DNA of 64,000 nt, taken from assembly GCF_000374305.1 (NCBI RefSeq), contig NZ_KB894099.1:124001-188000 (forward strand), written 5' to 3'. The DNA is from Actinomadura flavalba DSM 45200. GTDB taxonomy: Bacteria > Actinomycetota > Actinomycetes > Streptosporangiales > Streptosporangiaceae. A model generated the notes under the pieces. The model did no database searches, was not told where the DNA came from, and saw only the letters and a list, made by a program, of their open reading frames with translations. Of this stretch, positions 42,724 through 51,107 are shown in pieces; the first letter of the stretch is position 1, and each line of letters opens with the position of its first letter. The translations under genes were made by a program, and so were the position numbers.

Positions 42724-43775
42724 TGTCCCCGCGCGGACAGCGGCTGTGGGAACGGACACCGGCGTGGGTGGTCGTCCTGAGCATGGTCCTGCTGGTGGTC
42801 CAGGTGGCGACGGCCGTGAGCCTCGCGCTGGCGGACGGGCCCGAGGCGCCGAGGCCGCCGCGCGCCGAGCCGCCCGCCGCGCTGACGGTCGTCGTCACCG
42901 GCGACCGCCGCACCGCCGACGTGACGTTCCATCCGCCGTCCGGTGGCCAGCAGAAGGTGGAGGACGCCGCCCTCCCGCTGCGGCGGACGTTCCCCGCCGA
43001 CTCCGGCCGCTGGCTGGTCGTGTCCGTGCAGAACCGCTGGAAGAACGGCCACGGCCGGGTCACCTGCACGGTGCTGGCCGGCGACCGGGTGCTGGCGCAG
43101 AAGACGTCGGAGGCCGGGCTGCACGAGATCGCCACCTGCGGCCCGGTCGAGACCGACGATCCGCCGTTGCGCGGCGCGACCGTCCCCGCGCAGGGCGACG
43201 GCCTGCTGCCCGGCGAGACCCGGCTGACCGGGACGGTCCCCCTCAAGCGCTACCCGGGCGCGGGCTCGCCCGTCGTCCGGCGCGTCGAGGACGGCGACCC
43301 GAGGCTGTCCTACGTCGAACTGGGCGGCGACTGGGGCCCCAGCCGCGCCGTCGATCCGCAGCTCTCCGGGTACACGCGCAAGCAGTCGTTCGACACCGAG
43401 CCCCAGTGGGAGGCGCTCATCGCGTCGGGCCTCGTCGGCGGCGACCTCGCGGCGCGGGCGACCGGCCGCTCGCGCCTCCGCGACCTGGCGGGCGGCGTCC
43501 TGGACAAGCATCAGGCCAGGAGCTTCAACGCCACCGGGCGCGGCCGGGACGTCGCCTCGCAGCCGGTCCGCGTCGGCGCCCGGCGCGGCTGGATCACGGC
43601 CCGCGAGATCCGCTTCTCCGCGCCGGACGTGCGCGCGCGCCTCGACCTGGCCGCCGTCGTCGTCGTGGACACCGGCCGTCCCCGCCCCTCCTACGTGCTG
43701 ATCAACATCCCCGACACCCACCGGCGCCTCTGGCCGGACGTCCCCCGGCTGCTCAGGTCGGTGCGCGTCGGCTGA
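42720..43775 (+). CDS. Membrane-anchored extracytoplasmic protein, unknown
   Basis: 351 residues. ATG 42720 follows GGGAGGAC and overlaps the upstream stop. One N-terminal helix (PAWVVVLSMVLLVVQVATAV, about residues 16-35) anchors a large domain with two cysteines (RVTCTVLAG; IATCGPVET), probably disulfide-linked and beta-rich. The C-terminal half (GARRGWITAREIRF; SYVLINIPDTHRR) gives no family I recognise. It ends 7 bp from the convergent rsdA-like gene. Confidence 0.62.
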   Translation: MMSPRGQRLWERTPAWVVVLSMVLLVVQVATAVSLALADGPEAPRPPRAEPPAALTVVVTGDRRTADVTFHPPSGGQQKVEDAALPLRRTFPADSGRWLVVSVQNRWKNGHGRVTCTVLAGDRVLAQKTSEAGLHEIATCGPVETDDPPLRGATVPAQGDGLLPGETRLTGTVPLKRYPGAGSPVVRRVEDGDPRLSYVELGGDWGPSRAVDPQLSGYTRKQSFDTEPQWEALIASGLVGGDLAARATGRSRLRDLAGGVLDKHQARSFNATGRGRDVASQPVRVGARRGWITAREIRFSAPDVRARLDLAAVVVVDTGRPRPSYVLINIPDTHRRLWPDVPRLLRSVRVG

Positions 43776-43782
43776 CCGCGCG

Positions 43783-44502
43783 TCAGCGGCGGTCGCCGGG
43801 ACCGTGCCGGTGGCCGCCGCGGTGGCGGTGCTCGGGGTGGCGCCGGGGGTGGCCGTCGGTGGCGCGGTGACGCGGCGTCCGGACGGACGGCGGGCGCCCG
43901 CGCCGGTCGTCCGGACCGGCCGTCTCGCGCGGCGGGCGCGGACGGGCGGACGGCGTGGCGGGCGGCGGCGTCCACGCCACCGGACGCGCGGACGGGGCGG
44001 GCGGACGCGGCGACGGCGCACGCGGCACGCTCGGACCCGGCGACGGAAGCAGCGAGCCGGGCGCGTTCTCCGCCGGGACGGGCGCCGGAGCGGGCGCCTC
44101 GGCCACGGCGGCCGGAGGCGGGGCGGGCAGCAGGCCGTCGCGGGCGGCGGCGACGCCCGAGCCGCCGAGGACCGTGCTCAGGACGCCGAGCGCCACGATC
44201 GTCCGGGAACCGCGGCGGCGTCCGCGCGGCGGCTCGGCGGCGGGCTCGTCCGGCACCGGGGCGATCTCCGCGACGTCGGCGACGAGCGCGCGCAGCAGCG
44301 TCACCGCCGGGTCGGCGGCGGGCAGCGCGTCAGAGCCGGCAGCGGAGCGTGCCGCCAGGGCGTCCAAGAGGGCGTCGGTACGGCGCAGCTCGGCGGAATC
44401 GGAATCGGGATCGTGCTCGGGCCACGGCACCACCGCCCGGCCGGCGGGCGGGGAGCCGGGGTGCGCGGCCGGGTCCGGCGCCGACGGGCTCCGCTCCGTC
44501 AA
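43783..44502 (-). CDS. rsdA: RsdA-like anti-sigma factor
   Basis: 239 residues. The N-terminal cytoplasmic part (TDALLDALAARSA ... DPAVTLLRALVADV) has the layout of the RsdA sigma-binding domain, followed by one membrane helix (TIVALGVLSTVLGGSGVAAA, ~102-121). A long Pro/Ala-rich extracytoplasmic tail becomes His/Arg-rich at its end (HRATDGHPRRHPEHRHRGGH). It overlaps the sigma gene by 4 bp. It would hold the sigma factor at the membrane until proteolysis. Sequence similarity is modest; position supports the call. Confidence 0.72.
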   Translation of the reverse strand: MTERSPSAPDPAAHPGSPPAGRAVVPWPEHDPDSDSAELRRTDALLDALAARSAAGSDALPAADPAVTLLRALVADVAEIAPVPDEPAAEPPRGRRRGSRTIVALGVLSTVLGGSGVAAARDGLLPAPPPAAVAEAPAPAPVPAENAPGSLLPSPGPSVPRAPSPRPPAPSARPVAWTPPPATPSARPRPPRETAGPDDRRGRPPSVRTPRHRATDGHPRRHPEHRHRGGHRHGPGDRR

Positions 44503-45188
44503 GCGATCGACTCCTCTCGCGCCATCGCGCGCAGCCGGGCCAGGGCCCGATGCTGCGCGACCCGTACCGCACCCGCGGACATGCCCAGCACATTACCGGT
44601 CTCCTCAGCCGACAATCCGGCGACCACGCGCAGCAGGACCAGCTCGCGCTGGTGCTCGGGCAGCCGCGTCAGCAGGTCGCGGGCGCGCTGCGCCTCGATG
44701 TAGCGGACCACCGTCTCCTCCGGGCCGGGCCGGTCGTCCGGCCCGTCCGGGAGGTCCTCGGTGGGGACGGCCGCGCGGACCGCGCTGCGCAGCGCGTCGG
44801 CGATCTTGTGCGCGGCGATGCCGAAGACGAACGACGCGAACGGGCGTCCCATGTCGCGGTAGCGGGGCAGCGCGGACAGCACCGCGATGCACACCTCCTG
44901 GGCGACGTCGTCGGCGATGTGGTACTGCCCCGACACCCGGCCGAGCCGGGCCCGGCAGTACCGCACGACCATCGGGCGGATGCGCGTGATCAGCACCTCG
45001 ATGGCGGTGGGGTCGCCCTGGACGGCGAGCGCCGTCAGGTCCGCCAGGTCGGCCTCCCCGGCGCGGCGCTCGTCGGCGGCGCGCAGCGGCACGATCCGTC
45101 CCGCGCCCGGGGGTGGCGGAGGTGCGGGCCCCCCCGAGGGTGCGGTTGCGCGCGTGGACGTGGTCCCGGCGAAGAGTCCCTCGGTCAC
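44499..45188 (-). CDS. ECF sigma factor, ShbA/SigD type
   Basis: 229 residues from GTG 45188. Region 2 (TRIRPMVVRYCRARLGR ... DDVAQEVCIAVLSALPRY) and region 4 (LPEHQRELVLLRVVAGLSAEETGNVLGMSAGAVRVAQHRAL) are complete. The place between the rsdA-like gene and groEL equals SigD of M. tuberculosis and ShbA of Streptomyces, which drives the principal sigma gene hrdB. A similar growth-linked role is inferred. The N-terminal ~30 residues are Pro-rich and variable. No whiB gene lies upstream, unlike the mycobacterial order. Confidence 0.85.
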   Translation of the reverse strand: MTEGLFAGTTSTRATAPSGGPAPPPPPGAGRIVPLRAADERRAGEADLADLTALAVQGDPTAIEVLITRIRPMVVRYCRARLGRVSGQYHIADDVAQEVCIAVLSALPRYRDMGRPFASFVFGIAAHKIADALRSAVRAAVPTEDLPDGPDDRPGPEETVVRYIEAQRARDLLTRLPEHQRELVLLRVVAGLSAEETGNVLGMSAGAVRVAQHRALARLRAMAREESIA

Positions 45189-45432
45189 GCAAGCATGATG
45201 CCCAGCCCGCCCGGGCGTGTCGCCCCTAGGGCAGACAACGGAATGGTCACAGTGCGCGCCGTCGCACTCCGCGCGGTCGGGTCGCGCCGCAGCGTGAGAG
45301 CCGAATCACCGCAAACCCGCGAAACAAGCCACCGAAACCCCCAGCCGCCGCCCTAATCAACACACGAGGCCCCGCACGAGGAGCATCCCGAACAAGGACC
45401 CACGGAGAACGAACGACCCGTCCCGGACATGC

Positions 45433-45464
45433 AGCGGGGCCCGCGCGTTCGCGCGGGCCCCGCT
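45433..45464. terminator. groEL terminator stem-loop
   Basis: AGCGGGGCCCGCGCG at 45433-45447 is complementary to 45450-45464; the tip can close on a TTCG tetraloop. It sits 18 bp past the groEL stop. The remaining 244 bp up to the sigma gene must contain that gene's promoter; I see no clear boxes. Confidence 0.85.
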
Positions 45465-45481
45465 CGGCGTGACACCGACGA

Positions 45482-47107
45482 TCAGTGACCGTGGCCGTGC
45501 CCGTGGCCCGAGCCACCGGCGGCCGGCTCGGCCTCCTCCGGCTTCTCGACCACGAGGGCCTCGGTCGTCAGCAGCATCCCGGCGATCGACGCGGCGTTGG
45601 TGACGGCCGAACGCGTCACCTTCACCGGGTCGATGACGCCCTGCGCCACCAGGTCGCCGTACTCGCCGGTCGCGGCGTTGTAGCCGTGGCCCGCGTCCAG
45701 CTCGCGCACCTTGGAGACCACGACGTAGCCCTCCTGGCCCGCGTTCTCCGAGATCCAGCGCAGCGGCTCGACGAGCGCGCGGCGCAGCGCCTCGGCGCCG
45801 GTCGCCTCGTCGCCCGACAGGCCGAGCGCGGCGAAGTCGGCCTTGGCCACGTGCACCAGCGCGGAGCCGCCGCCGGAGACGATGCCCTCCTCGATGGCGG
45901 CGCGGGTCGCCGAGATGGCGTCCTCCAGGCGGTGCTTCTTCTCCTTCAGCTCCACCTCGGTCGCGGCGCCGACGCGCAGTACGCACACGCCGCCGGACAG
46001 CTTGGCCAGCCGCTCCTGGAGCTTCTCGCGGTCCCAGTCGGAGTCGCTGTTCTCGATCTCGACCTTGATCTGCGCGACGCGGCCCGCGATCTCCGACGAG
46101 TCGCCCTCACCGTCGACGATGGTGGTGGCGTCCTTGGTGACCGTGATGCGGCGGGCGCGGCCGAGGTCGTCCAGGCCGACCGAGTCGAGCTTGAGGCCGA
46201 TCGCCTCGGACACGACCTGGCCGCCCGTCAGGATGGACATGTCCCCGAGCATCGCCTTGCGGCGGTCACCGAAGCCGGGCGCCTTGACGGCGACCGACGT
46301 GAACGTGCCGCGGATCTTGTTCGCGACGAGCAGCGCCAGGGCCTCGCCCTCGACGTCCTCCGCGACGACCAGCAGCGGCTTCTTGGTCTGCGCGACCTTC
46401 TCCGCCAGCGGCAGGAACTCCTGCACGTTGGAGATCTTGCCGTCGACGATGAGCACGTAGGCGTCCTCCAGGACGGCCTCCATGCGCTCGGAGTCGGTCA
46501 CCATGTGCGGCGACAGGTAGCCCTTGTCGAACTGGAGGCCCTCGGTGAACTCCAGCTCCAGGCCGAAGGTGTGCGCCTCCTCGACGGTGATGACACCGTC
46601 CTTGCCGACCTTGTCGAACGCCTCGGCGATCAGCTCGCCGATCTGGGCGTCCTGCGCGGAGATCGTCGCGACGCCCGCGATGTCGCTCTTCTCCCCGACC
46701 TCGCGGGCGGCCTTGAGGAGCTGGTCGGAGACGTACTGCGCGGCGGCGTCGATGCCGCGCTTGAGGCTCAGCGGCGACGCGCCCGCGGCCACGTTGCGCA
46801 GGCCCTCGCGGACCAGCGCCTGCGCCAGGACCGTCGCGGTGGTGGTGCCGTCGCCCGCGATGTCGTTGGTCTTGGTCGCGACCTCCTTGGCGAGCTGCGC
46901 GCCGAGGTTCTCGTACGGGTCCTCCAGCTCGACCTCGCGGGCGATGGTGACACCGTCGTTGGTGATGGTCGGCGCGCCGAACTTCTTGTCGATGACGACG
47001 TTGCGGCCGCGCGGGCCGATCGTCACCTTGACGGCGTCGGCGAGCGCGTTGACGCCGCGCTCCAGGGCGCGGCGGGCGCCCTCGTCGAACTCCAGGATCT
47101 TGGCCAT
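45482..47107 (-). CDS. groEL1: Chaperonin GroEL1 type with His-rich tail
   Basis: 541 residues from ATG 47107 (MAKILEFDEGARRALERG). All GroEL signatures are present, including VTIGPRGRNVV, the nucleotide-site GDGTTTATVLA, and AAIEEGIVSGGG. The C-terminus is GGSGHGHGHGH, a His-rich tail like that of mycobacterial GroEL1, in contrast to the GGM tail of the main chaperonin. A second groEL elsewhere in the genome is therefore expected. It lies 113 bp behind groES under CIRCE control. Confidence 0.96.
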   Translation of the reverse strand: MAKILEFDEGARRALERGVNALADAVKVTIGPRGRNVVIDKKFGAPTITNDGVTIAREVELEDPYENLGAQLAKEVATKTNDIAGDGTTTATVLAQALVREGLRNVAAGASPLSLKRGIDAAAQYVSDQLLKAAREVGEKSDIAGVATISAQDAQIGELIAEAFDKVGKDGVITVEEAHTFGLELEFTEGLQFDKGYLSPHMVTDSERMEAVLEDAYVLIVDGKISNVQEFLPLAEKVAQTKKPLLVVAEDVEGEALALLVANKIRGTFTSVAVKAPGFGDRRKAMLGDMSILTGGQVVSEAIGLKLDSVGLDDLGRARRITVTKDATTIVDGEGDSSEIAGRVAQIKVEIENSDSDWDREKLQERLAKLSGGVCVLRVGAATEVELKEKKHRLEDAISATRAAIEEGIVSGGGSALVHVAKADFAALGLSGDEATGAEALRRALVEPLRWISENAGQEGYVVVSKVRELDAGHGYNAATGEYGDLVAQGVIDPVKVTRSAVTNAASIAGMLLTTEALVVEKPEEAEPAAGGSGHGHGHGH

Positions 47108-47220
47108 GGCCGAAGAATCCACCTCTCCGTGAAAAAATCGGGGAGCGCTAACGCGGTCCGCCCCGGTCCCGGCCCGCGAGGGGCTGGGCCGGGGCGGCGC
47201 GCGTCACTGGCTCGGTGACG

Positions 47221-47529
47221 TTACTTCTCGATGACCGCGAGCACGTCGCGGGCGGAGAGGACGAGGTACTCCTCGCCGTTGTACTTGACCTCGGTGCCGC
47301 CGTACTTGCTGTAGAGCACGACCTCGCCGACCTTCACGTCGAGCGGGATGCGGTCGCCGTCGTCGTCGAAGCGGCCGGGGCCCACGGCCAGAACCGTGCC
47401 CTCCTGCGGCTTCTCCTTGGCGGTGTCGGGAATCACCAGTCCCGACGCGGTGGTGGTCTCGGCCTCAAGCGGCTGGACGACGATGCGGTCCTCGAGCGGC
47501 TTGAGAACAACCTTGGTGGCGGTCGTCAC
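47221..47529 (-). CDS. groES: Co-chaperonin GroES
   Basis: 102 residues from GTG 47529, preceded by GGGGAGG at 7-nt spacing; the frame continues to 47580 without a ribosome site. LKPLEDRIVVQPLEAETTT opens the protein; the mobile loop TASGLVIPDTAKEKPQ and YSKYGGTEVKYNGEEYLVL are typical. It caps the GroEL ring. Confidence 0.97.
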   Translation of the reverse strand: MTTATKVVLKPLEDRIVVQPLEAETTTASGLVIPDTAKEKPQEGTVLAVGPGRFDDDGDRIPLDVKVGEVVLYSKYGGTEVKYNGEEYLVLSARDVLAVIEK

Positions 47530-47650
47530 GATCTGACCTCCCCTTCGATGGTCCTCGACCGGCCATGAGCCGGCCGGCACGTATTGGTAGAAGAGGCGAC
47601 CACGGACCGGCCTGTCGTCGCGGGTGCCAGACCGACCTTTGTCGCTGTGT

Positions 47651-47677
47651 TTGGCACTCTACCGTGGCGAGTGCCAA
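47651..47677. promoter_or_regulatory. CIRCE element (HrcA operator)
   Basis: TTGGCACTC, nine bases, GAGTGCCAA: a perfect 9-9-9 inverted repeat, one base per arm from the classical CIRCE arms TTAGCACTC/GAGTGCTAA. It lies about 120 bp before the groES start and 41 bp from the divergent methyltransferase ATG. HrcA, which would bind it, is not in this window. Confidence 0.93.
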
Positions 47678-47717
47678 CGGCGAAATCATAGGACGGCGGC
47701 TCGCTACGGTCCACTCT

Positions 47718-48920
47718 ATGGACAACGAGGAGTTCGCCGGGCTGCTGACACCGGCCGGGACCGAGGTGCTGGCGGCGGCGGAGGCGGCGGACGTGTCCGA
47801 GGGGGCGCTGCTGGCGACGGCGTCGCGGCTGCGCGAGCGGTATCCGGCGGGGCTCGTGGCGGCGGCGCTGACGCAGGTGCGGCTGCGCGAGCGCGGCCGG
47901 GCCAAGTTCGGCGCCGACGCCGCGCGCATGTACTTCACGCCGGACGGGCTGGAGCAGTCGACGCGCGCGCCGGTCGCGGCGCACCGGGCGCGGCGGTTCG
48001 CCGGGCACGCGCCGTCGCGGGTGCTGGAACTGGGCTGCGGCATCGGCGCCGACCTGCTGTACCGCGCGCTCGCCGGGGTTTCCGGGACCGGCGTCGAGCG
48101 CGACCCGCTGACGGCGTCGGTGGCGCGGGCGAACCTGGCGGCGTTCGGCGTGGCCGGGACGGCCGAGGTCGTGACGGGCGACGCGACGGCGGCCGACCCG
48201 TCCGGGCACGGCGCCGTCTTCGCCGACCCGGGGCGGCGGACGGCGCGCGGGCGCGTCTTCGACCCGCGCTCCTACGAACCGCCGCTCGACACCGTGCTGG
48301 AACTGGCCGGGCGCGTTCCGGCCGCGTGCGTCAAGGTCGCGCCGGGGATTCCGCACGACGCCGTCCCGGACGGCGCCGAGGCCGAGTGGATCTCGGTGTC
48401 CGGGGAGGTGAAGGAGGCCGCGCTGTGGCTCGGCGGCCTCGCCGGGACGGTCGCGCGCCGCGCGACGCTGCTGGACGGCGCGGGCGGCGTCGCCACGCTG
48501 ACGCCCGAACCGGGGCTCGGGGAGCCGTCCGTCCGGGAGTTCGGCCGCTACCTGTACGAACCGGACGGCGCCGTCATCCGCGCCGGGCTCGTCGCGGAGG
48601 TCGCGTCCGCCGTGGCCGGCGGGCTGGCCGATCCGCGCATCGCCTACGTGACGTCGGACGCGCTCGTCCCCACGCCGTTCGCCGCCGCGTACGAGGTGCT
48701 GGACGTGCTGCCGTTCTCGCTCAAGCGGCTGCGCGCCGAACTGCGGCGGCGCGACGTCGGCGCGTTGACGATCAAGAAGCGCGGCTCGGCCGTGGACGTG
48801 GACCGGCTGCGCCGCGATCTGGGCTTCGCGCGGCGCGCCCCGCGCGGCGCGGAGGCGATGACGGTGGTGCTGACGCGGGTCGGCGCGGCGCCGTTCGCGG
48901 TGCTCGTCCGGCCCCGCTGA
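47718..48920 (+). CDS. Class I SAM methyltransferase with THUMP-like domain
   Basis: 400 residues from ATG 47718. A helical N-terminal part precedes the Rossmann methyltransferase core (VLELGCGIGADLLY, motif I; GDATAAD; FADPGRR) and a C-terminal THUMP-like domain ending DVGALTIKKRGSAVD. It probably acts on RNA or a small molecule; the target is unknown. Its promoter shares the space containing CIRCE, so it could also be heat-regulated. Confidence 0.8.
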   Translation: MDNEEFAGLLTPAGTEVLAAAEAADVSEGALLATASRLRERYPAGLVAAALTQVRLRERGRAKFGADAARMYFTPDGLEQSTRAPVAAHRARRFAGHAPSRVLELGCGIGADLLYRALAGVSGTGVERDPLTASVARANLAAFGVAGTAEVVTGDATAADPSGHGAVFADPGRRTARGRVFDPRSYEPPLDTVLELAGRVPAACVKVAPGIPHDAVPDGAEAEWISVSGEVKEAALWLGGLAGTVARRATLLDGAGGVATLTPEPGLGEPSVREFGRYLYEPDGAVIRAGLVAEVASAVAGGLADPRIAYVTSDALVPTPFAAAYEVLDVLPFSLKRLRAELRRRDVGALTIKKRGSAVDVDRLRRDLGFARRAPRGAEAMTVVLTRVGAAPFAVLVRPR

Positions 48921-49306
48921 GGGCGCGTCGCCCAAAGATCTTCCCGGGGCCCCGACTTCACCAAGAAAGACCGGGCGGCACACCATGATCACGCAAATTG
49001 TGCGCCCATTCGGATCACGCGTGCAGCCCGTCCGGCAAGAGGACGCCTGCCCCCCATTTTCCCAGCGGAACAGAGCCAAAGAACGAGCCCGCAGCCACGT
49101 TCTTCCCATAAGGGGCAGAAGGCCGCGCAAGGCCGGTCAGACAGGGGGTCCAGGCCCCCGATTATGCGGCGAAAAACCCCCGCATCACCCGAACTCATAA
49201 TGTTCCCAGCACGGTCTTTAAGCACTGCCCGTAACGCACTACAGTGAAACCTTCACGATTCATTGCCGGACACCATTTCCCCGTTCGGCACACGAAGGAG
49301 CATCGG
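48921..49306. other. 386-bp intergenic region with two hairpins and promoter-like boxes
   Basis: Noticeably less GC-rich than its surroundings. GGGGG/CCCCC at 49144-49148 and 49155-49159, then ATGCGG/CCGCAT at 49164-49169 and 49180-49185, form two neighbouring small hairpins, the second with an A-rich then C-rich loop. TTTAAG (49217-49222) and TACAGT (49240-49245) are 17 bp apart and fit a plus-strand promoter for the coiled-coil gene. No coding frame is convincing. Confidence 0.45.
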
Positions 49307-50968
49307 GTGGAAACGAATCACAACTTCCTGCAGACGGGGGGTCAGCCGGTCTCGGACCGGATGCGGGAGTTGCTCGCCCGTGCGGCGCAGGACCACGTCT
49401 ACGAACAGCGCTCACAGGGTCAGGTGCTGGACGAGATCCGTCAGCGGCTGGAAGGCATGGAATGGCTGCTGCGCGAGGTGCGCGAGCGGGAGCTGACCGG
49501 GCTCACCGGGCAGCTCGACACCGTGCGCGGGCAGGTCGACGACCTCACCGGCAAGACCCCGGACTGGGCCGCCGGGATCGCCGCGCACATTGAGACCGTC
49601 GGCGAACGGGTCAAACCCGTCGCCGAACTTCCCGCGCTGTGGGCCGACGTCGGCGCCGTCGCCGAGCACGTCGACGAGGGCCTGTCCCGCATCCAGGCCG
49701 TGCTCGACTCCGCGCAGCACATCAGCGACGCCACCCAGCAGGCGACGCAGCGCATGACGGAGATGTCCAAGCGGCTCGACAAGCTCCAGGGCAGCATGGA
49801 GGCGTCCTCCGTCCGCTTCAACCGCCTCGACAAGTCCCTCGCCGAGCTGGGCCACCGCAGCGAGAAGCTCGAACACTCCATCACCGGCGTCACCACCCGG
49901 GTCGACCAGTCCCTCGGCGAGATGGCCGAGCGGATGGAACAGGGCCTGGAGGCCGTCAACGGCCGCGTCGAGGGCGTCGGCGGCCGCCTCGACGGCCTGG
50001 ACGGGCGCCTCAGCGGCCTCGTCGGCAAGCTCGACGGGCTCGACGGCCGCTTCGAGGGCCTGGACGACCGCGTCGAGGGCGTCAACGACCGCATCGGCCA
50101 ACTCCCCGCGCTACTGGAGGTCAGCGAACTGCACCGCCGCCTCGCCGAACTGACGAGCCGCCCGGTCATCGACCACACCGACCGGTTCGACGCCCTGGAG
50201 AAGCACCTCGCCGAGGCCGTCGACCCGCTGCGCGAGGAACTGCGCGCCCGGCCCGACCGCGACGAGGTCAAGGCCACCATGTCGCAGATCGCCGAGACCG
50301 CCTACAGCGACGTCGCCAAGCGCATGGACGAGTTCTCCCGCCGCTTCGAGGACGTCCACGAGAACATCCGCACCCGGATCGAGGGCATCCACGCGGAGGT
50401 CACCAGCAAGGTCGACGGCGCCCTGGCGGAGTTCACCCACCAGGTCGACGCGGTGTCCCGCAGCGTGGAGTCCGTCCACGTGGACGTCGCCAAGCAGGTC
50501 GAGTCCGTGCAGACCGAGATGGCCAAGCAGGTCACCGGCGTCCACGAGGACGTCAGCAAGCGCATCGGAGACGTGCACGACAACGTCACCAAGCAGGTCG
50601 GCTCCTTCCAGGAGAGCGTCACCAAGCAGGTCGGGACGTTCCAGGACGACGTCGTCCGGCAGGTCGGCTCCCTCCAGGAGGACGTCACCCGGCAGGTCGG
50701 CGGCGTCCACGACGAGTTCGCCAAGAAGGTCGAAGGCATGCAGGAGGCCGTCAGCCGCCGTGCCGAGGAGGTGCAGACCGAGGTCGGCCGCCGTTTCGAG
50801 GACGTGCAGGACGAGGTCGGCCGCCGCGTCGGTTCCGTGCACGACGACGTCACCAAGCAGGTCACCGCCGTCCACGAGGACGTCCTCAAGCGGCTGTCCA
50901 CGCTGGAGGAGACCATGCTCGCGCTCGCCGAGGCCCTGCTGCGGCCCCGCCGGGAGGGCAAGGACTGA
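49307..50968 (+). CDS. Long coiled-coil protein with heptad and undecad repeats
   Basis: 553 residues from GTG 49307 (GAAGGAG six bases before). No signal peptide or membrane segment. Residues ~217-266 are seven successive heptads of the form (V/L)xGRLDG. Residues ~381-534 are fourteen successive 11-residue repeats such as EDVTRQVGGVH, DNVTKQVGSFQ and DEVGRRVGSVH. The first makes a left-handed coiled coil; 11-residue periodicity gives a right-handed or straight one. It is probably a cytoplasmic filament or scaffold, in the broad manner of actinomycete Scy/FilP proteins, but no homology to those is claimed. Confidence 0.72.
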   Translation: METNHNFLQTGGQPVSDRMRELLARAAQDHVYEQRSQGQVLDEIRQRLEGMEWLLREVRERELTGLTGQLDTVRGQVDDLTGKTPDWAAGIAAHIETVGERVKPVAELPALWADVGAVAEHVDEGLSRIQAVLDSAQHISDATQQATQRMTEMSKRLDKLQGSMEASSVRFNRLDKSLAELGHRSEKLEHSITGVTTRVDQSLGEMAERMEQGLEAVNGRVEGVGGRLDGLDGRLSGLVGKLDGLDGRFEGLDDRVEGVNDRIGQLPALLEVSELHRRLAELTSRPVIDHTDRFDALEKHLAEAVDPLREELRARPDRDEVKATMSQIAETAYSDVAKRMDEFSRRFEDVHENIRTRIEGIHAEVTSKVDGALAEFTHQVDAVSRSVESVHVDVAKQVESVQTEMAKQVTGVHEDVSKRIGDVHDNVTKQVGSFQESVTKQVGTFQDDVVRQVGSLQEDVTRQVGGVHDEFAKKVEGMQEAVSRRAEEVQTEVGRRFEDVQDEVGRRVGSVHDDVTKQVTAVHEDVLKRLSTLEETMLALAEALLRPRREGKD

Positions 50969-51107
50969 CACCGGGTCCGTCCGGGGCGCCGCGGGGTCTC
51001 CTGCGGCGCCCCGTCGCGTCCGCGCCCCCCGGCGCCACCCCTGGCGTGCACATTGTGACGTTCCGTCTTCGCAAAATCACTCCCCATGCCCACCGGAATC
51101 CGTTTTG

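Noticed and set aside
37053..43775. Antibiotic biosynthetic cluster around the SARP-like regulator
   Set aside because: No PKS, NRPS, terpene or tailoring genes within reach.
45189..45432. whiB gene expected between the sigma gene and groEL by mycobacterial synteny
   Set aside because: No frame with the four WhiB cysteines in either strand here.
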